Assembly (NCBI RefSeq): GCF_018139145.2 | Contig: NC_059476.1 | Location: 7,725,501 to 7,789,500 of the forward strand | Length of the DNA stretch: 64,000 nucleotides | From: Gymnogyps californianus | Taxonomy: Eukaryota > Chordata > Aves > Accipitriformes > Cathartidae | Direction: 5' to 3' | Shown: positions 37,647 to 48,757 of the stretch, piece by piece | Position numbering within the stretch: position 1 is the stretch's first letter | Layout of the letters: each line of letters begins with the position of its first letter | Position numbers and translations under genes: made by a program | Notes under the pieces: generated by a model | Seen by the model: the letters and a program-made list of their open reading frames with translations, nothing else | What the model was told of the DNA's origin: nothing | Database searches by the model: none

Positions 37647-38916
37647 TGGAGCTTTAGCTTCCTAAGGTGATCTATTAACCATCTTACCAATGCTCCAATT
37701 GCTGATAAAGTCAAAGAAAATGTTGAATGCCTTTATCTATGTAGGATGAAGCCTGTAATCCTAAATGAAAACTTATGCAAATCTTGGTGAGAACGTGCTT
37801 GCCGGTGTTTCCATCACACTTGCTTTGTTTAGAGCATAGCAAACAGCTGGAATTCATCCATGAACCCTGTTTATTAGAAGAATGGGAAAAAGATGTCTAC
37901 GCGGAGTAGTTTGATAGGGCACTGAAGGTGCTATATTCTTACGTGTATATTACATGAAAAATCTTCATGTCATTCGTTCTTATCAAAACTGCCTGTAGAC
38001 CTTTTGCTGTCCTGATCATGGACAGCTAAATTCTGCTTCCCTTCACACCCTGCAACACATGCCTTGTAGCAATGGAAATCAGGGACACTTTGTATTCTGA
38101 AAATCCATAAGAAAGAAATGACAAGATCATGACGTCTGGAAACTGAGATGAAAAAAATGCAGAGAGGGAAGAATCCTCTCTATTTCAGGAATATGTGTGA
38201 ATGTGAAGAATGAAACCAAGTGTTCCCACAACATTCCTAAAACCAGTGGTTTTGTCTTCAGCTGCTGTAAGTTGGTGGAATGACATTGATTTACATAGAT
38301 CTAAGATACAGCCCTTTGAAAAGGTGAATTCATGCCCTTTCCTTGAATGCTAAATATAGATTTAAGTACCAGAGCAAAGGCATCCAACTTTAACAATTTT
38401 GGCATGTACCTTCTTCTCTCTGGACTTCCATACCACCCCAAAAGCAGAGAAGCTCCTTCAATAAATGTTTTTGAAATATTACAAGACTAAGAATCTTTTC
38501 TTTTTGTTATTTGCTTTTAAAGGGGCTTATATATAATCCCTTTTAAATTACTGTGCCTATGGAAGTTTGCATGATAAGGCACCTTATAAATTAAACTGTA
38601 TTATGTTGTATTGAAAGTTGAAATATGAAGCTATATTGGCTAGATGATATCTTAGAATTAGAGTTTGGTTTCACCATCTAAGTGGAAGTGTTGACTGCTC
38701 CTCAGCCTGAAAGTACTGCTCTCTGCTTAACGTACATCCCTGAGTAAATCCCTGTATCTCAAAACTCCACATATTTATAGGTAAGGTTTCTAGTATGTAG
38801 TATTTGATTTTTTTCTCTCTCTGTATTTTTAGGCAAACGAGGGCTGAATGTTAAATTAAACACACGATTTTCAGAAACAGGAGCCTAAAGTTAGTTTTTT
38901 TCAAATATTTGTGTAG
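36701..38916. other. Non-coding DNA; probable intron if the next exon is real
   Basis: Contains the A28 run at 37618-37645. Bases 38270-38315 faintly resemble an old repeat of the type 'gctggtgtaaattggtgtaatgacattgatttac'. No coding signal until the splice acceptor at 38916. Confidence 0.5.
37618..37645. repeat. Poly-A run, 28 bases
   Basis: An uninterrupted run of 28 A between unique sequences. It could be the tail of a retroposed element, but there is no poly(A) signal 10-30 bases upstream, no recognisable mRNA-derived body and no visible target-site duplication. Length may be inexact. Confidence 0.93.
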
Positions 38917-39067
38917 GGCCCTCTACAGAAGAGCTGGACGCCATATGATGCCTTTAGATACTATCAAGAGCTACTGACTGCTCAACACTGGGAACCAGTC
39001 GACTTTGTTGCCAAAATATGCAGAAAGATGACCAACACTGGCAACCGAATGGCTAATCTGCATCAAA
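38917..39067 (+). CDS. Candidate internal coding exon, 151 nt, protein unidentified
   Basis: Best coding candidate in the window. The acceptor is a T-rich tract ending TTGTGTAG at 38909-38916 and the donor is CAAA|GTGAGT at 39067/39068, matching the consensus in all six intronic positions. Only one frame is open: the second and third frames stop within about 60 bases. The open frame is closed immediately upstream by the TAG of the acceptor, as expected if coding begins at the splice junction. It reads 50 codons, beginning GPLQKSWTPYDAFRYYQELL, then TAQHWEPVDFVAKICRKMTN and TGNRMANLHQ, plus one base (phase 0 in, phase 1 out). The peptide has a balanced composition with two Trp, three Tyr and likely amphipathic helices, unlike the Ser/Leu/Cys-rich chance frames around it. 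I do not recognise the family. No other strong exon lies within 9 kb, so introns would be very long, or this is a lone exon of a decayed gene. Confidence 0.5.
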
Positions 39068-39863
39068 GTGAGTGTTTCTGGTTAAAGTTCTGTCCATGTG
39101 CAGGACATTTTGATATCTTTCTTTCTATAAGATTTCAGTGTAATTATATATTTCGCATATAATGGGCCAGGACCAGTTTTAGTATCTGACCAGTCTCAGT
39201 TGAGTCTTTGTAAGACACAGCTAGAGATCAGCAGCAGTATAAAGGAAGGAAGAATACTTCATAAAGAATGAAAAATAGTAGAGGATTTTGAAGGCCACAG
39301 ATGTCCATTCTCATGCAAAGTGGAACCAGTTTTGAAATTGGGTTAACTTAATAGGCTGTGAATTATACAAGCTCTTTAAGTTAATCTGATTTCATAGCCA
39401 CCTTAGCGTATCCACACTTAACTGTCTGAGGACCAGAGCACAAGTCCTTTGAAGTGTCAGATGAGGTGGATATTGCTGCAAATTTCCGTGCCATCGGAGG
39501 ATGTTGCTGGTGGGATCTGCTACTGAAAGGTATTTGAACCTCAAACTATGACATGAATAGGTTGGTGCAGAAAACGTCATTGCCAGCACTCGTTTGCTTG
39601 GAGTGATGACAAATGATTATGCTGTTTCTTTCCATTGTGTGCACAGTTCTCTGATGTTATTCCATCCTCTTCGCTATATCACAAAGATCATTCAATTTCT
39701 GATTGAAGTCCCTGGCATCTTACTTCCAATGCCCTGCGGCATTAACACATTGCATGATTCTGTTTCAACATCCTTTGCTTCTTGGCAGAGATTTCCTTCT
39801 ATATTCCAAGCCTAGACAGTGCATGAAAGGATTTCTGAGCTTTTATACAACAATCTTGGCTGC

Positions 39864-39889
39864 TTTTTTTTTCTTTTTTTTTTTTTTTT
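39864..39889. repeat. Interrupted poly-T run (26 bases)
   Basis: T9, one C, then T16. A mononucleotide tract that could be the complement of a retroposon tail, but no element body is recognised to its left. Confidence 0.9.
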
Positions 39890-40090
39890 GAGGTAGTGAC
39901 TAACTAGTCTATCTCCCCGTTAGCTGTAATGAAGACATGAATTACACAGAGAGGTTACCTGAAGGTAAATGTCCCTGTAGGATTCAACACAAATGTTGCC
40001 AGAAATGAAGCTTTTTGGTAACAGATTTTTTTGATAAATGAAAAATGTAAAACCTCAGATTTGTTTTATCCCAATTCAACTGAAAAAACC

Positions 40091-40138
40091 ACATGTGTGT
40101 GTGCACATACATACATGTATATATGTGTATATATATAA
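40091..40138. repeat. TG/CA and TA microsatellite cluster
   Basis: Mixed short runs of TG, CATA and TATA over about 48 bases (ATGTGTGTGTGC, then ACATACATACATGTATATAT). Alternating purine-pyrimidine sequence, able to adopt Z-DNA or cruciform structure; otherwise ordinary. Confidence 0.85.
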
Positions 40139-40892
40139 CCCCCATGCACTTCTGTGATTGAACTTTTCATCAAAGCCAATGTTACTTCTTAAAACAAATA
40201 TTTTTTGTGAGATGGAATTTTCTTTGGGAAAACTGATTCTTCAAACCTTTTCGTACCTATTCCAAGCAGAACAACAGACTGATTCGCTGCTTGAAACTGC
40301 TTGGAAGGCATTTTATACCAGTCCATCCAAAAAGACTGTGTTATGAAGAAGTAGTATGTCTGATTCCTCTCTCAGGAAAGACTAATACATTTACAAGTGC
40401 TCAAAAATCTCCCAAATAACCACTTCTGTCTTTCCCAGCCTAATGCAGAGCACATTAGATAACTAAAATAAACAGAAAACACACACACCAATATTTCCTG
40501 TAGCACATAACTGCATCCTCACCTAAATGCTAATCACAAGCTGATACTTGCCTGCATAAATCTAATCAGTTTCTTTCAGAATTGCATGAGGAGTGATTCC
40601 TTTCATCTGCATGGGAAAACATCCAAATGGAGTATCACATTTGTGTCCTTTAATAGCGCTGTTTTCTCTGAAATACACAGTAACAGGCTCTCTACTTCTC
40701 ACAAGTGTCCTGATAGCAATACGCTCGTGCTCATTTTAATTTCCTCGGCATCCAGCTCTGAAGGCAGAAGGGCTTTTAAGTGCCTAGACGTATATCCTGC
40801 CAGGTACTGAGCAATTCAACTCGAAGAAGGTGTTTTGTCACTATATACGGTTGGACGGTGTGTTGATATTAGGTGTGATGAGATACAGAAGC

Positions 40893-40950
40893 AGGACTCT
40901 TGGCTGATGTAAACTAGCGTAGCTCCTATCAAAAGGAATAATTCTGGTCT
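40893..40950 (+). repeat. Possible ancient amniote repeat relic
   Basis: TTGGCTGATGTAAACTAGCG followed by TAGCTCC parallels the old repeat core 'ctggtgtaaatcagcgtagctcc'. Only about 30 bases align by eye. Recognition is from memory and weak. Confidence 0.3.
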
Positions 40951-41286
40951 GCTGAATATAAACACTGTAATACAGTTGTGTTGATTGTTCAGGGATTGCT
41001 TTTAAAGCAGGAAAGGTAGAGAAAAACCTGGGATGTAAGTTTGATCAGTTGTTTTGTTCAACTTCTGCCCTGCCTACCCCGCAGCCCCCGTGGGTGAGGG
41101 GAAGGGGGATATCCTGCACTCTGCTCAGCACAGGCACGTCTCTGCTTAGCTACGTGCTCAGGTACCTATTTTCCACGTTATTATATGTGGTAGAGGGTAT
41201 GGTGAAATACTTCCATCATGTTGCTCCCCAGCAGAAGCCGTCTTCAGCTTGGTGAGTGCAAGCACCGGGTGGGAAAGGCGCAATCT

Positions 41287-41304
41287 TACAACCTATAGGT
41301 TGTA
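41287..41304. repeat. Perfect 18 bp palindrome
   Basis: TACAACCTATAGGTTGTA equals its own reverse complement, with no spacer. It could bind a dimeric factor or be chance; about one such site in a few windows of this size is expected. Confidence 0.9.
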
Positions 41305-43278
41305 TAACTGATGCAGGTCCCGGCATGAGTGTGTACCCAGCTGTAGGCACGTGGGAATTTTGAGGCTGAACAGGAAAATATCTATAGATGTTAGGAAGAG
41401 CAACTCGGTTTCTGAACTCCTTTGATCTCAACTGAGTTCAGTTTCAACAAACTGGACTTCAGAGCCTCCGCTCTGCCCAAGCCCAGCAGCGGTCTGTGTC
41501 CCTTTCCCGTGTCTGGCTTTCAGTCTCTGTGCATCACAAAATGGGAGAGGAGTGCAGCCTCAGAGGGGGAGTCGCTATGGAAAAATGCTGGTTTACTCGA
41601 TATCATGGCAATGGAAGCCATAAAGGGACTACAGAAAACAATGAAGGATATTTTGTTGGTGGTTTTATTTTATATCAAATGTTTTTTAACATTATCTCAT
41701 CTCCTTCTGGCATATAACAATAAAACTAACACTTTTACATTAAGCCCAGGATGAAATTTAGTAGAGAATTAAACCTAAAATAGAATGAAAAGCGTTCTGT
41801 GCATCTTTTGTTTCACAGTTTTAAAAGTTGTGTGGATTGGCTGCTGCACATTTTTTTCTTGTCAAACTCCCAAAAAAGCAATTATGTAAGTCCTAGTTAC
41901 AAGTGAGTCACCAGCATTGTTTTGTTTTATAAAATGAAAATGCTTTAGCAGTGAATTGCCTCTGAGAGTGCAAAAGAGCATATATAAAACTCGGCCTGCT
42001 TCTGCTTTACCCCTTCATAACTCAAAAGTGGTTAAGTAAATTATAGCTACTAAACACCATTTTTTGTTATTGAAGAAAAGTAAAGTTAAGGCTTATTCAT
42101 GTGTAACTAAAAGGGTGTTGTTGAGCAAGCTTTAATAAACCACTAAAGGCAAGATAAAACTTAACAGAGAAACTGCTTTACTTAATATTTACCAGATAAT
42201 GTTATTCCCAATGTCTTTAAAGCTAAAGTGCCTTAAATCTCAACTCCAACTTTCTGCTCTAACAGAACTTGGAAGAGGTCATGTTTTGAGCATATGTGTA
42301 AAACAGCATTCCATAATTGATTTATTAACATATGAGGTCATATTTATGATTTTCTTTTTGAAATATATGAAAGCAAGCTATAACTGTATAATCCTGTATG
42401 ATCTATTCAACAAAAATCTGCTTCAAAAGTCCAAGAAAAGAGTGAAAGAGAGGGGGGGAAAAGCAAGAAAGCCAGTAGAGTGTATTTTGTAATGGTTAAA
42501 GGCTATTCTCTAAAGGACAAATTAATGTCATTTGTATTTGGTAAGGACCATATTGGATGGGGTTTTTTGCATTCTTTCACATCTCAGGAGAGGTGTTGCT
42601 AAATAAGTCCAAATGGGATAAAAAGACTATTTTTTATTTAAATGCAAACACTGCAGTTTTCAGACATACAATGTCATAGCATGTATGGGCCTTAAGAAGA
42701 GTCTTGATGCCCAGGACTTTTGTATGCTGCTTTTTTTTTTTTTCCCCTGCCTTTCTTTTTTCATCTGTGAAGTCTTTTTCTGCATATAATTTCTGAAATG
42801 TGAAGCACATGCTTAGTTGTTCTGTAGCACAGGTCCCTCTTCAGCAGCCCCTACTCACTCTCTATCAAAGTCAAATCTCCCTTTGAAGTCCTGCGTTTTG
42901 CCTGAGCCCTGCGTGCTGCAGAGGCGATGCCTCTTCCACTGCACGTTCTTCAGGGCAGGGACTGCTGTGGCGTGTGTTTGCACGGGGCCCGGCCACGCTG
43001 GGCATTCACCCCTGGGCTGCTCTTGTCGTAAGAGTGTTTAATCACCGTTTAAATACACAATTCGATCCAACAGGTGGTCCCACTGACTCCTCCGTGTCTG
43101 GCTACAATTTAATTGCCATTTCTAGGTTCAGGTCTGAGAGGCACACTTGGGTCCTCCCAAGCTGTGACCTCTAAGATCACCCAAAGTCCCACCAGTTGTT
43201 TACATGTGCTTTCCCAAGGCTCTGCAGGGGCTGTGCATGGTCTGGTCTTCTGCTTTATTCTGGGGTGATGTTACAGGA

Positions 43279-43334
43279 AAACAATGAATTTAGCGTGTGA
43301 TCTTTTTAAACAATGAGCTTAGCACATGACTCTT
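43279..43334. repeat. Two-copy tandem duplication, 29 bp spacing, differing by transitions
   Basis: AAACAATGAATTTAGCGTGT (43279-) and AAACAATGAGCTTAGCACAT (43308-) are adjacent copies. The five substitutions in the aligned part are all transitions (A/G or C/T). An old local duplication is the simplest reading. Confidence 0.65.
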
Positions 43335-45604
43335 AACTACGAGATTCCTTGAAGTTGTTCAAGTATTAGACGTGCTATTGATTGTATTAGAGATCATGGA
43401 AATGTCCTGGTAGACACTGTCTCCTCATCTGAGCAAACCCTACCCTAACCTGAGTAGCCAAAATTAGTCTGAGCATATCCCACCCGTACTCTGGAACGGG
43501 CATATGGAGTAAAGTCCCTTGATCATAACTCATTCTATCTCCTTGTCCCATGCTCCAGTACCAACCTCTAATCTTGTTCAGCTGCTCAGCATTTTGGGTA
43601 CCTTGTACTCAGGGACCATTTTCCTTCAGCGGCAGCTCAGCAGTTCAAGGTGGCACAGGGTTACAGACTTGATGATCTTCCAGTGGTAGTCCTCCAAGGG
43701 AGTGACAAGTGTCTCCCTTGGGCAGAGCTGCTGTCTGGAATGTTATTTAATAGGCTTATCTTGGGCAAGCTGAGACATGAATCAAACATATAATATGCAC
43801 CGGAGTTCATAATTTCATACAAACAACCCTCTCTCGGTTATGATCTACTCTCAAAGGCTGCTGATGGATTGAGCTCGATAAAACAAAAGGCAAGGGGAAG
43901 GACAACATTAAATGAAGGTGTAAAACCTGATTTGCTCCAAAAATGTAGCAAAAAAAATCTGAAATCTGACGGAAGGTGTTCCACCAGCTGTACAGTTGGT
44001 TAAGAATAAACCGTGAAAGTTTCGTGTTTTATTTCTTTTTTTAAATAATTTTTAAAAATTATTAAGTCTGATTTATTTACTAGCCAAAGTAAAGATTGTG
44101 CCTCAGAAAAGTCATTTCAAATATGGAAAAATTTCTGTGCAAGAGCTAAATTTTGGGGAGCTTTGTTGATTGTGGAATCTTCCATTGTGGAAACAATTAA
44201 TAAAAATCATAATTGTGCATCTCTACAGAGACATTCAATGGCTTAATTTCAAGACTTAGCTGTTTCCAAGAGACGCTCTTTATACTTAATTATCTTACCA
44301 TTTCTGGAAAATACTCTGCTGGTGCTCTAAGCACAGTTTGTGTGTTGGCTTCTATGGAGAATATTGTGATATATTAAGATGTTTGTGTGCACTTCGGTTC
44401 GTACCTTTCTACCCTCCTACGTACTTTCCTACCTTTTTCTGTCTTCTAAGATGCTGTGAGTCACTGTTCAAGTTAACCACAGCTTTAGATAGAGGAAAAT
44501 AAAACGTATATACATATAGGTGCCACATTGTGCAGTATAAAATAGGTTCCTAAGACCTGAGCAGCTGGGACCTGATGTCCCAGCAAGGGCTGAGCCCCCG
44601 GGGCCCGTGGACCAGACTGGGGATGCTGCAGCCCAAAAGGCCACCGTGGCATCAGCGCCCATCTGAAAAGCTGCACCTGGAGCTGGGTTTGGCACGGGCG
44701 GCAAGTGCTGGGGGTCCAGGTGAGGACTGGGGTGGCTTCAAAACCCAGCGCTGTACGCTCGTGGCAAGTGACAAAGATAAATCTTATCCAGAGCTTCTAC
44801 AGTTGTTCCTGAGATCATACAGTAATCATGGATATCCTCTTTGAAGAAAAAGTGCTTGTTTTTTAAAGCTGTTTGTTGGCCTGTGGCAAAATTGCTATGG
44901 GAAAAAGATCCTGACAGACACATGAAAAACATTTCAAGTTGTGTTATACTGTAATTATCCTCCTAGAGTTAGGCATTCATATAATTTTGGTATGACAGTG
45001 TGCTAGAAATTTTTTCTTTCCCTGTGATTTTGGTAGGGTTCTTATTTAAAAAAGAGCCGGGGTATATTTATCCCCTGTCCCCAGCCTGTTATTTTTAATC
45101 ACTGATGGAATGAGTCATTGATGCATTAGAATGGAAGTAAGTTTTTTTCGTGGGGCCTTGTGCTTTTGAGAATCCTTTAAATGCCTAGAAATTCCTGTGG
45201 AAGGAACCGTGTCACTGCGTGTGTGCGCCCTGAAGTGTCTTTCAAACAAGTGTCCTTGCTGGTTGAAGGGCTAACCCATCCCCGGGGCAGACCGGAGGGC
45301 AGGCGCTGCCGCCGGTGTGGGAGTGGGTTAGGGACTGGAAACCACAGTAGACAGAGTTGTGGTGAGCTTTCTGTGTGATGCAGAATAAGATGGTGTCTTT
45401 TGGAGAGAGAAGATGTAAAAAGCAGGTGATCTAAAATCGGCATTTACTATAGGGAAGGCAGATTCAGTCATCCTCTTACCAACTCATATAATATTAAAAA
45501 CGAGGTGTTCAATGATATCGAAAGGCAACAAATCGAGATGTTAGTCAGATGAGGAAGGAACCAGACTTAAAGTGTTCCATAATAGTTCAAAACTTGTTAA
45601 AAAA

Positions 45605-45625
45605 GGGGGGTGGGAGGGGTGGGGG
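45605..45625 (+). other. G-quadruplex motif
   Basis: Four G runs of 6, 3, 4 and 5 bases are separated by single-base loops (T, A, T). This fits the G3+N1-7 quadruplex rule with the shortest and most stabilising loops. It sits in ordinary non-coding DNA without a CpG island. Confidence 0.88.
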
Positions 45626-46875
45626 TGGAAAGTAATTTTGTCATATCTGAAGTATTTTTGCAAACATTTTAGGGAAGATTTTTGAGCTGAAGAAGGGAAG
45701 TTATTGACTGATCGCTATCCACAATGGTGAAGTGCCTAATTCATTCACCCCAGGTAGTGTCTCCCACCCAAGGTGCCTGTTTCACGAGGAAATTTTTTTC
45801 TCCTTTTGTTTATTCTTGAATTCTTCATAAGTTTTATTTTAATTCTGAACTGAAAAAAAATCTATTTCTGAAAATTCAAATTTCTGGACGAAACTAAACT
45901 GCTGCTTTCTAGTCCTTCCTATTTATTATGCAGGTTTCTGCTCATGTTCCTTTACGGTGTTTGTTACTAGCTACTGTTGAGCAAAGTGCTGGAGAATATG
46001 ATTCCACATCTAATTTAGTGTGGCAGTTCTTGCATGTTTTATTCTGTTTAAGAAACCTTCAGCCAATTATCAAATACAAAATAGACTCCCTTTTTTTTTT
46101 TTCCTAGTCTAATCATATGAAAGATTATTTGAATTGGGACTAAAATAATTGAGAGTTTGCATATTACATGTTTAATGTCAAGGACAGACCATATCATTTT
46201 CTATTTTGCAAGGCTATACCATAATAAACTGTTCAGAACAGTCCCAACAGTATTGTATTTTCAGAAACATCAGTCGTACAAGTCTCCTGTAATGCTGCCG
46301 TAACAATGGTAAAAAAGCCATCATGGTTTCACAGGAATACCGGGAGGGTTACAGCTTTTATGATGTGGGGTGTGAACATCCCAAACATGGAAAATATTTC
46401 ATCTGCCTGTTTTATGGCTGTGGTTTGCCAAAGATTAGGATTGGGATTACACAGTTTCTGTGATACGACACAACCAAAATACTGCTTTGTGGTACGTGGC
46501 CCATTTCACCCTCAGCGGTGCAGTGTGTTGTAACGGGCTCAACCACCCCTTGCCCTTTGGAGAAGTATTTTCCCAGTCACTGGCACTGCAGGTGATGTCT
46601 AAGTGGAAAGAAGAAGGCTGAATCCAGTGCTGTCCTCCCAGGCTGCCTGGAATTTCAGGCAATTCTCTGGAAATAGTTCAGATATTTGTTTGTCTGTTTG
46701 TTCATTCTCCTTATCTCATGAAGTTACAGAATGCTAATGAGATGTCTTTCTATTTATAGAAAATAAAACATATGGGAAAAGGATTATGTCTGTCACACAC
46801 TGCCAAGCTGATTTCATAGAGCGACAGCTCTACAGGGAAAGTTTCACTTCCAGTACTCCCGGGAAGTCAAACCAA
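45626..46875. other. Non-coding DNA
   Basis: AT-rich, with T12 at 46091-46102 immediately before a CCTAG acceptor-like sequence that leads only into stop-filled frames. No gene is recognised. Confidence 0.5.
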
Positions 46876-47050
46876 GACTGTGAGCCAGAAAGCCTGGGTT
46901 CCAGTCCCTCCATCTGCAAGGCACTTAACCCCCAGTTCCTCCCCTTCATCTGTGACTTAATTGGTTTAACTACACTTCCCTGTCTCACTCTGGGTGCTGC
47001 GGGGTTAATTAATGTGCAGAAAGTCCTTAAGATGCTTGGATGTAAGTTCT
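46876..47050 (+). repeat. MIR-like SINE relic
   Basis: Conserved blocks occur in MIR order. GAGCCAGAAAGCCTGGGTTC corresponds to MIR 'gagccagactgcctgggttc'. CACTTAACCCCCAGTTCCTC and CTTCATCTGTGACTTA correspond to 'acttaacctct...cagtttcctcatctgtaaaat'. The 3' part GGGGTTAATTAATGTGCAGA then AAGTCCTTAAGATGCTTGGA corresponds to the L2/MIR tail 'aggattaattaatgtttgtaaagtgctttgagatgcttgga'. Divergence is high but the full-length order is kept, making this the clearest interspersed repeat in the window. Recognition is from memory of the consensus. Confidence 0.6.
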
Positions 47051-48506
47051 GTTTCTCGTGTTTTCACAGTAGCTTTAGAAGGGGACCTTCATACTAAAGT
47101 AAAGCCTTAGGGCTTTCTAAGTAAGTGGAAGATCACCTCTGCTATAATATCTTTTGCTGACATGGGGCTGGGGCGGTAGCATTGGCCAGTAATAGGTCGA
47201 TTTTGAGCAACCATTCAGTCCCTACAGAGCTTCTACATGCTTTTCTTCAGTTGTATGTCATCCAGGCGCCCCTCAGTGACATCCCACCCTGATACAGAGC
47301 TCGAGCTGGTGAAAAGGGGCTGGCAGGCACACTGTGCACAGCCATGTAGAAACTGAGATGCCCCTCAGGCATGTCATGGGGAAATGGAGGGGTAGGAGTG
47401 GTGATAATGTCCTCGGTCTTCTATCTGTGCTTGATAGATCCCAGTGAAGCAGGTCTTCATGCAAGGTTTGAGGACTGTGAACAGGGAACCTGGACTGAAT
47501 GGCACTGTCAGGCCAAGCAGAGACAAATCCTCTGCACATGTGACGTAGAGGCTTGGTTTGCATGGCAAAGTACCAAACCAGAGAGCTTTGTGAGCAGACA
47601 AACTGAAGCTGAAGGTAGAGTGGCCCAGATCTAACTTGCATGCAGTGCACCAAAGTGCCTGGTAAGCAGCGTTCGCCCTTGGTTGGCTCAAGGTGTTCAA
47701 AGGCAGTTCCTCAATAAGAGACTCTTGTCACTGGGATTTGCGTGACATTGTTGTCCGTGGAATCTCACCCCAAGTTTCTACAGAGTGCTTAGAAAGACCC
47801 CAGCTCCTGATACTGGCTGTTGTCTTGGCTGTCCTCCTCCCGTACTCCTTCCAGTCACACCAGCAAAACCCAGGTGTGCCCCACAGCACGGTCTTTCCCA
47901 TGGAAGCAGAGGTCAGCTGAAGCTCAGCCCAAGTGCGTGTTTGCACCTCTGCGCAGCACAAAGCCACTAAGTCAGGGCTTGAGCACAGACTCAGGCTCAC
48001 CCTATGCAGGCAGACTGGTGAGCCCTGAAGGATACCCGCCAATATTAGAGAGGGTAAAGAATCCCCTTCACCTCACTGCTGAATCCATGCTAGCATGCAT
48101 AGCCGAAATGCTAATCATCAGCTGCTGAACTGGGAACGATGCTGTTGATCCCTGGAAGATCTAAGCTTAAGTGTTTCAATGTTTGGGTCTTTTTCATGCC
48201 CTTCTCCCTCACCTCCCCTCTCCCTCCACCATCTTCTAGATGTCAGTGAATTGGAAAAGAAGCTGCAGCTGAAGTTGCACGGATAAGCTCTGTGGGCATG
48301 GAAAGTACGTGTATGTAAGGCCGTGAGATTCTTATTTGTGTCTCAAGCTTGAAATTTACAGCGCTAAAGGATTCAAGCTCAGTGTATAATGAAATAAGCA
48401 GCATTTTCAGAAAGAAATTCACTCTGAGGCAGAGGAAGAGAAGAGCTTTCCTATCATACGTAATTGTCACTGCATTTGAACTTTTACTTTTGCCTGTGTC
48501 TTGCAG
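47051..48506. other. Moderately GC-rich non-coding DNA
   Basis: Overlapping frames of 60-126 codons on both strands reflect moderate GC, not genes. The right end forms the polypyrimidine tract of the acceptor at 48506. Confidence 0.45.
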
Positions 48507-48757
48507 CCAAATCCCAGTCTCCTGAGCAAAACTGGAAGAAACATATTTTGCACAGGAGATCTCTGCAGGGACTGGATTTCCCTCTGCAGACTCCGGCACG
48601 GTTCCGTCTACAATTTACAAGGAGTAGCGACGATTGCTTCTCCTGCGCTCTCCGCAGAGAGAGGATTTTGTCCAATGGATCTGCCATGCACCCACCTGCC
48701 TTTTCTTGCGGCTTATTTATTTTCAAGGCAGGCAGTGGTGCCTGCGCCTTGTGCTGA
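48507..48757 (+). CDS. Possible terminal coding exon (unidentified)
   Basis: A very good acceptor ends at 48506: a T-rich tract with TTTTGCCTGTGTCTTGCAG. Read in the phase left by the donor at 39067 (two bases complete a codon), the frame opens with KSQSPEQNWKKHILHRRSLQ, stays open for about 82 codons and stops with TGA at 48755-48757. No consensus donor precedes the stop, so it would be a last exon. Against it, a second frame from the same acceptor is open even longer (to 48959), which shows that stops are simply rare here. The rest of the peptide is Ser/Cys/Arg-rich, and the intron would be 9.4 kb. It may instead be a non-coding RNA exon or a decoy site. Confidence 0.22.

Larger units (their letters stand above)
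39068..45604. other. Non-coding DNA
   Basis: Holds an interrupted T run at 39864-39889, a TG/TA tract, T13 at 42731-42743 and a GC-rich spot at 44565-44760 where open frames reach a CAG|GTGAGG site. A stretch at 40580-40803 lies between a good acceptor and a weak CAG|GTACTG donor and is open for 74 codons in its own frame. That frame does not match the phase-1 donor at 39067, so it is not called as the next exon. Confidence 0.45.

Noticed and set aside
39890..39898. GAGGTAGTGA resembling a let-7 seed region
   Set aside because: The match stops after the seed-like part; there is no hairpin partner and it follows a poly-T run.
40580..40803. 224-base open stretch between a good acceptor and CAG|GTACTG
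   Set aside because: The donor is weak beyond GT, the peptide is Ser-rich and chance-like, and the phase required by the donor at 39067 hits a stop within six codons.
43655..43710. GACTTGATGATCTTCCAGTG as a CR1 3' end
   Set aside because: About 15 bases resemble the bird CR1 'ggacttgatgatctt' motif, but flanks do not continue the match and the terminal octamer repeats are missing.
44565..44760. GC-rich stretch open in two frames up to CAG|GTGAGG
   Set aside because: No polypyrimidine acceptor, and both strands are equally open. Better explained by local GC content.
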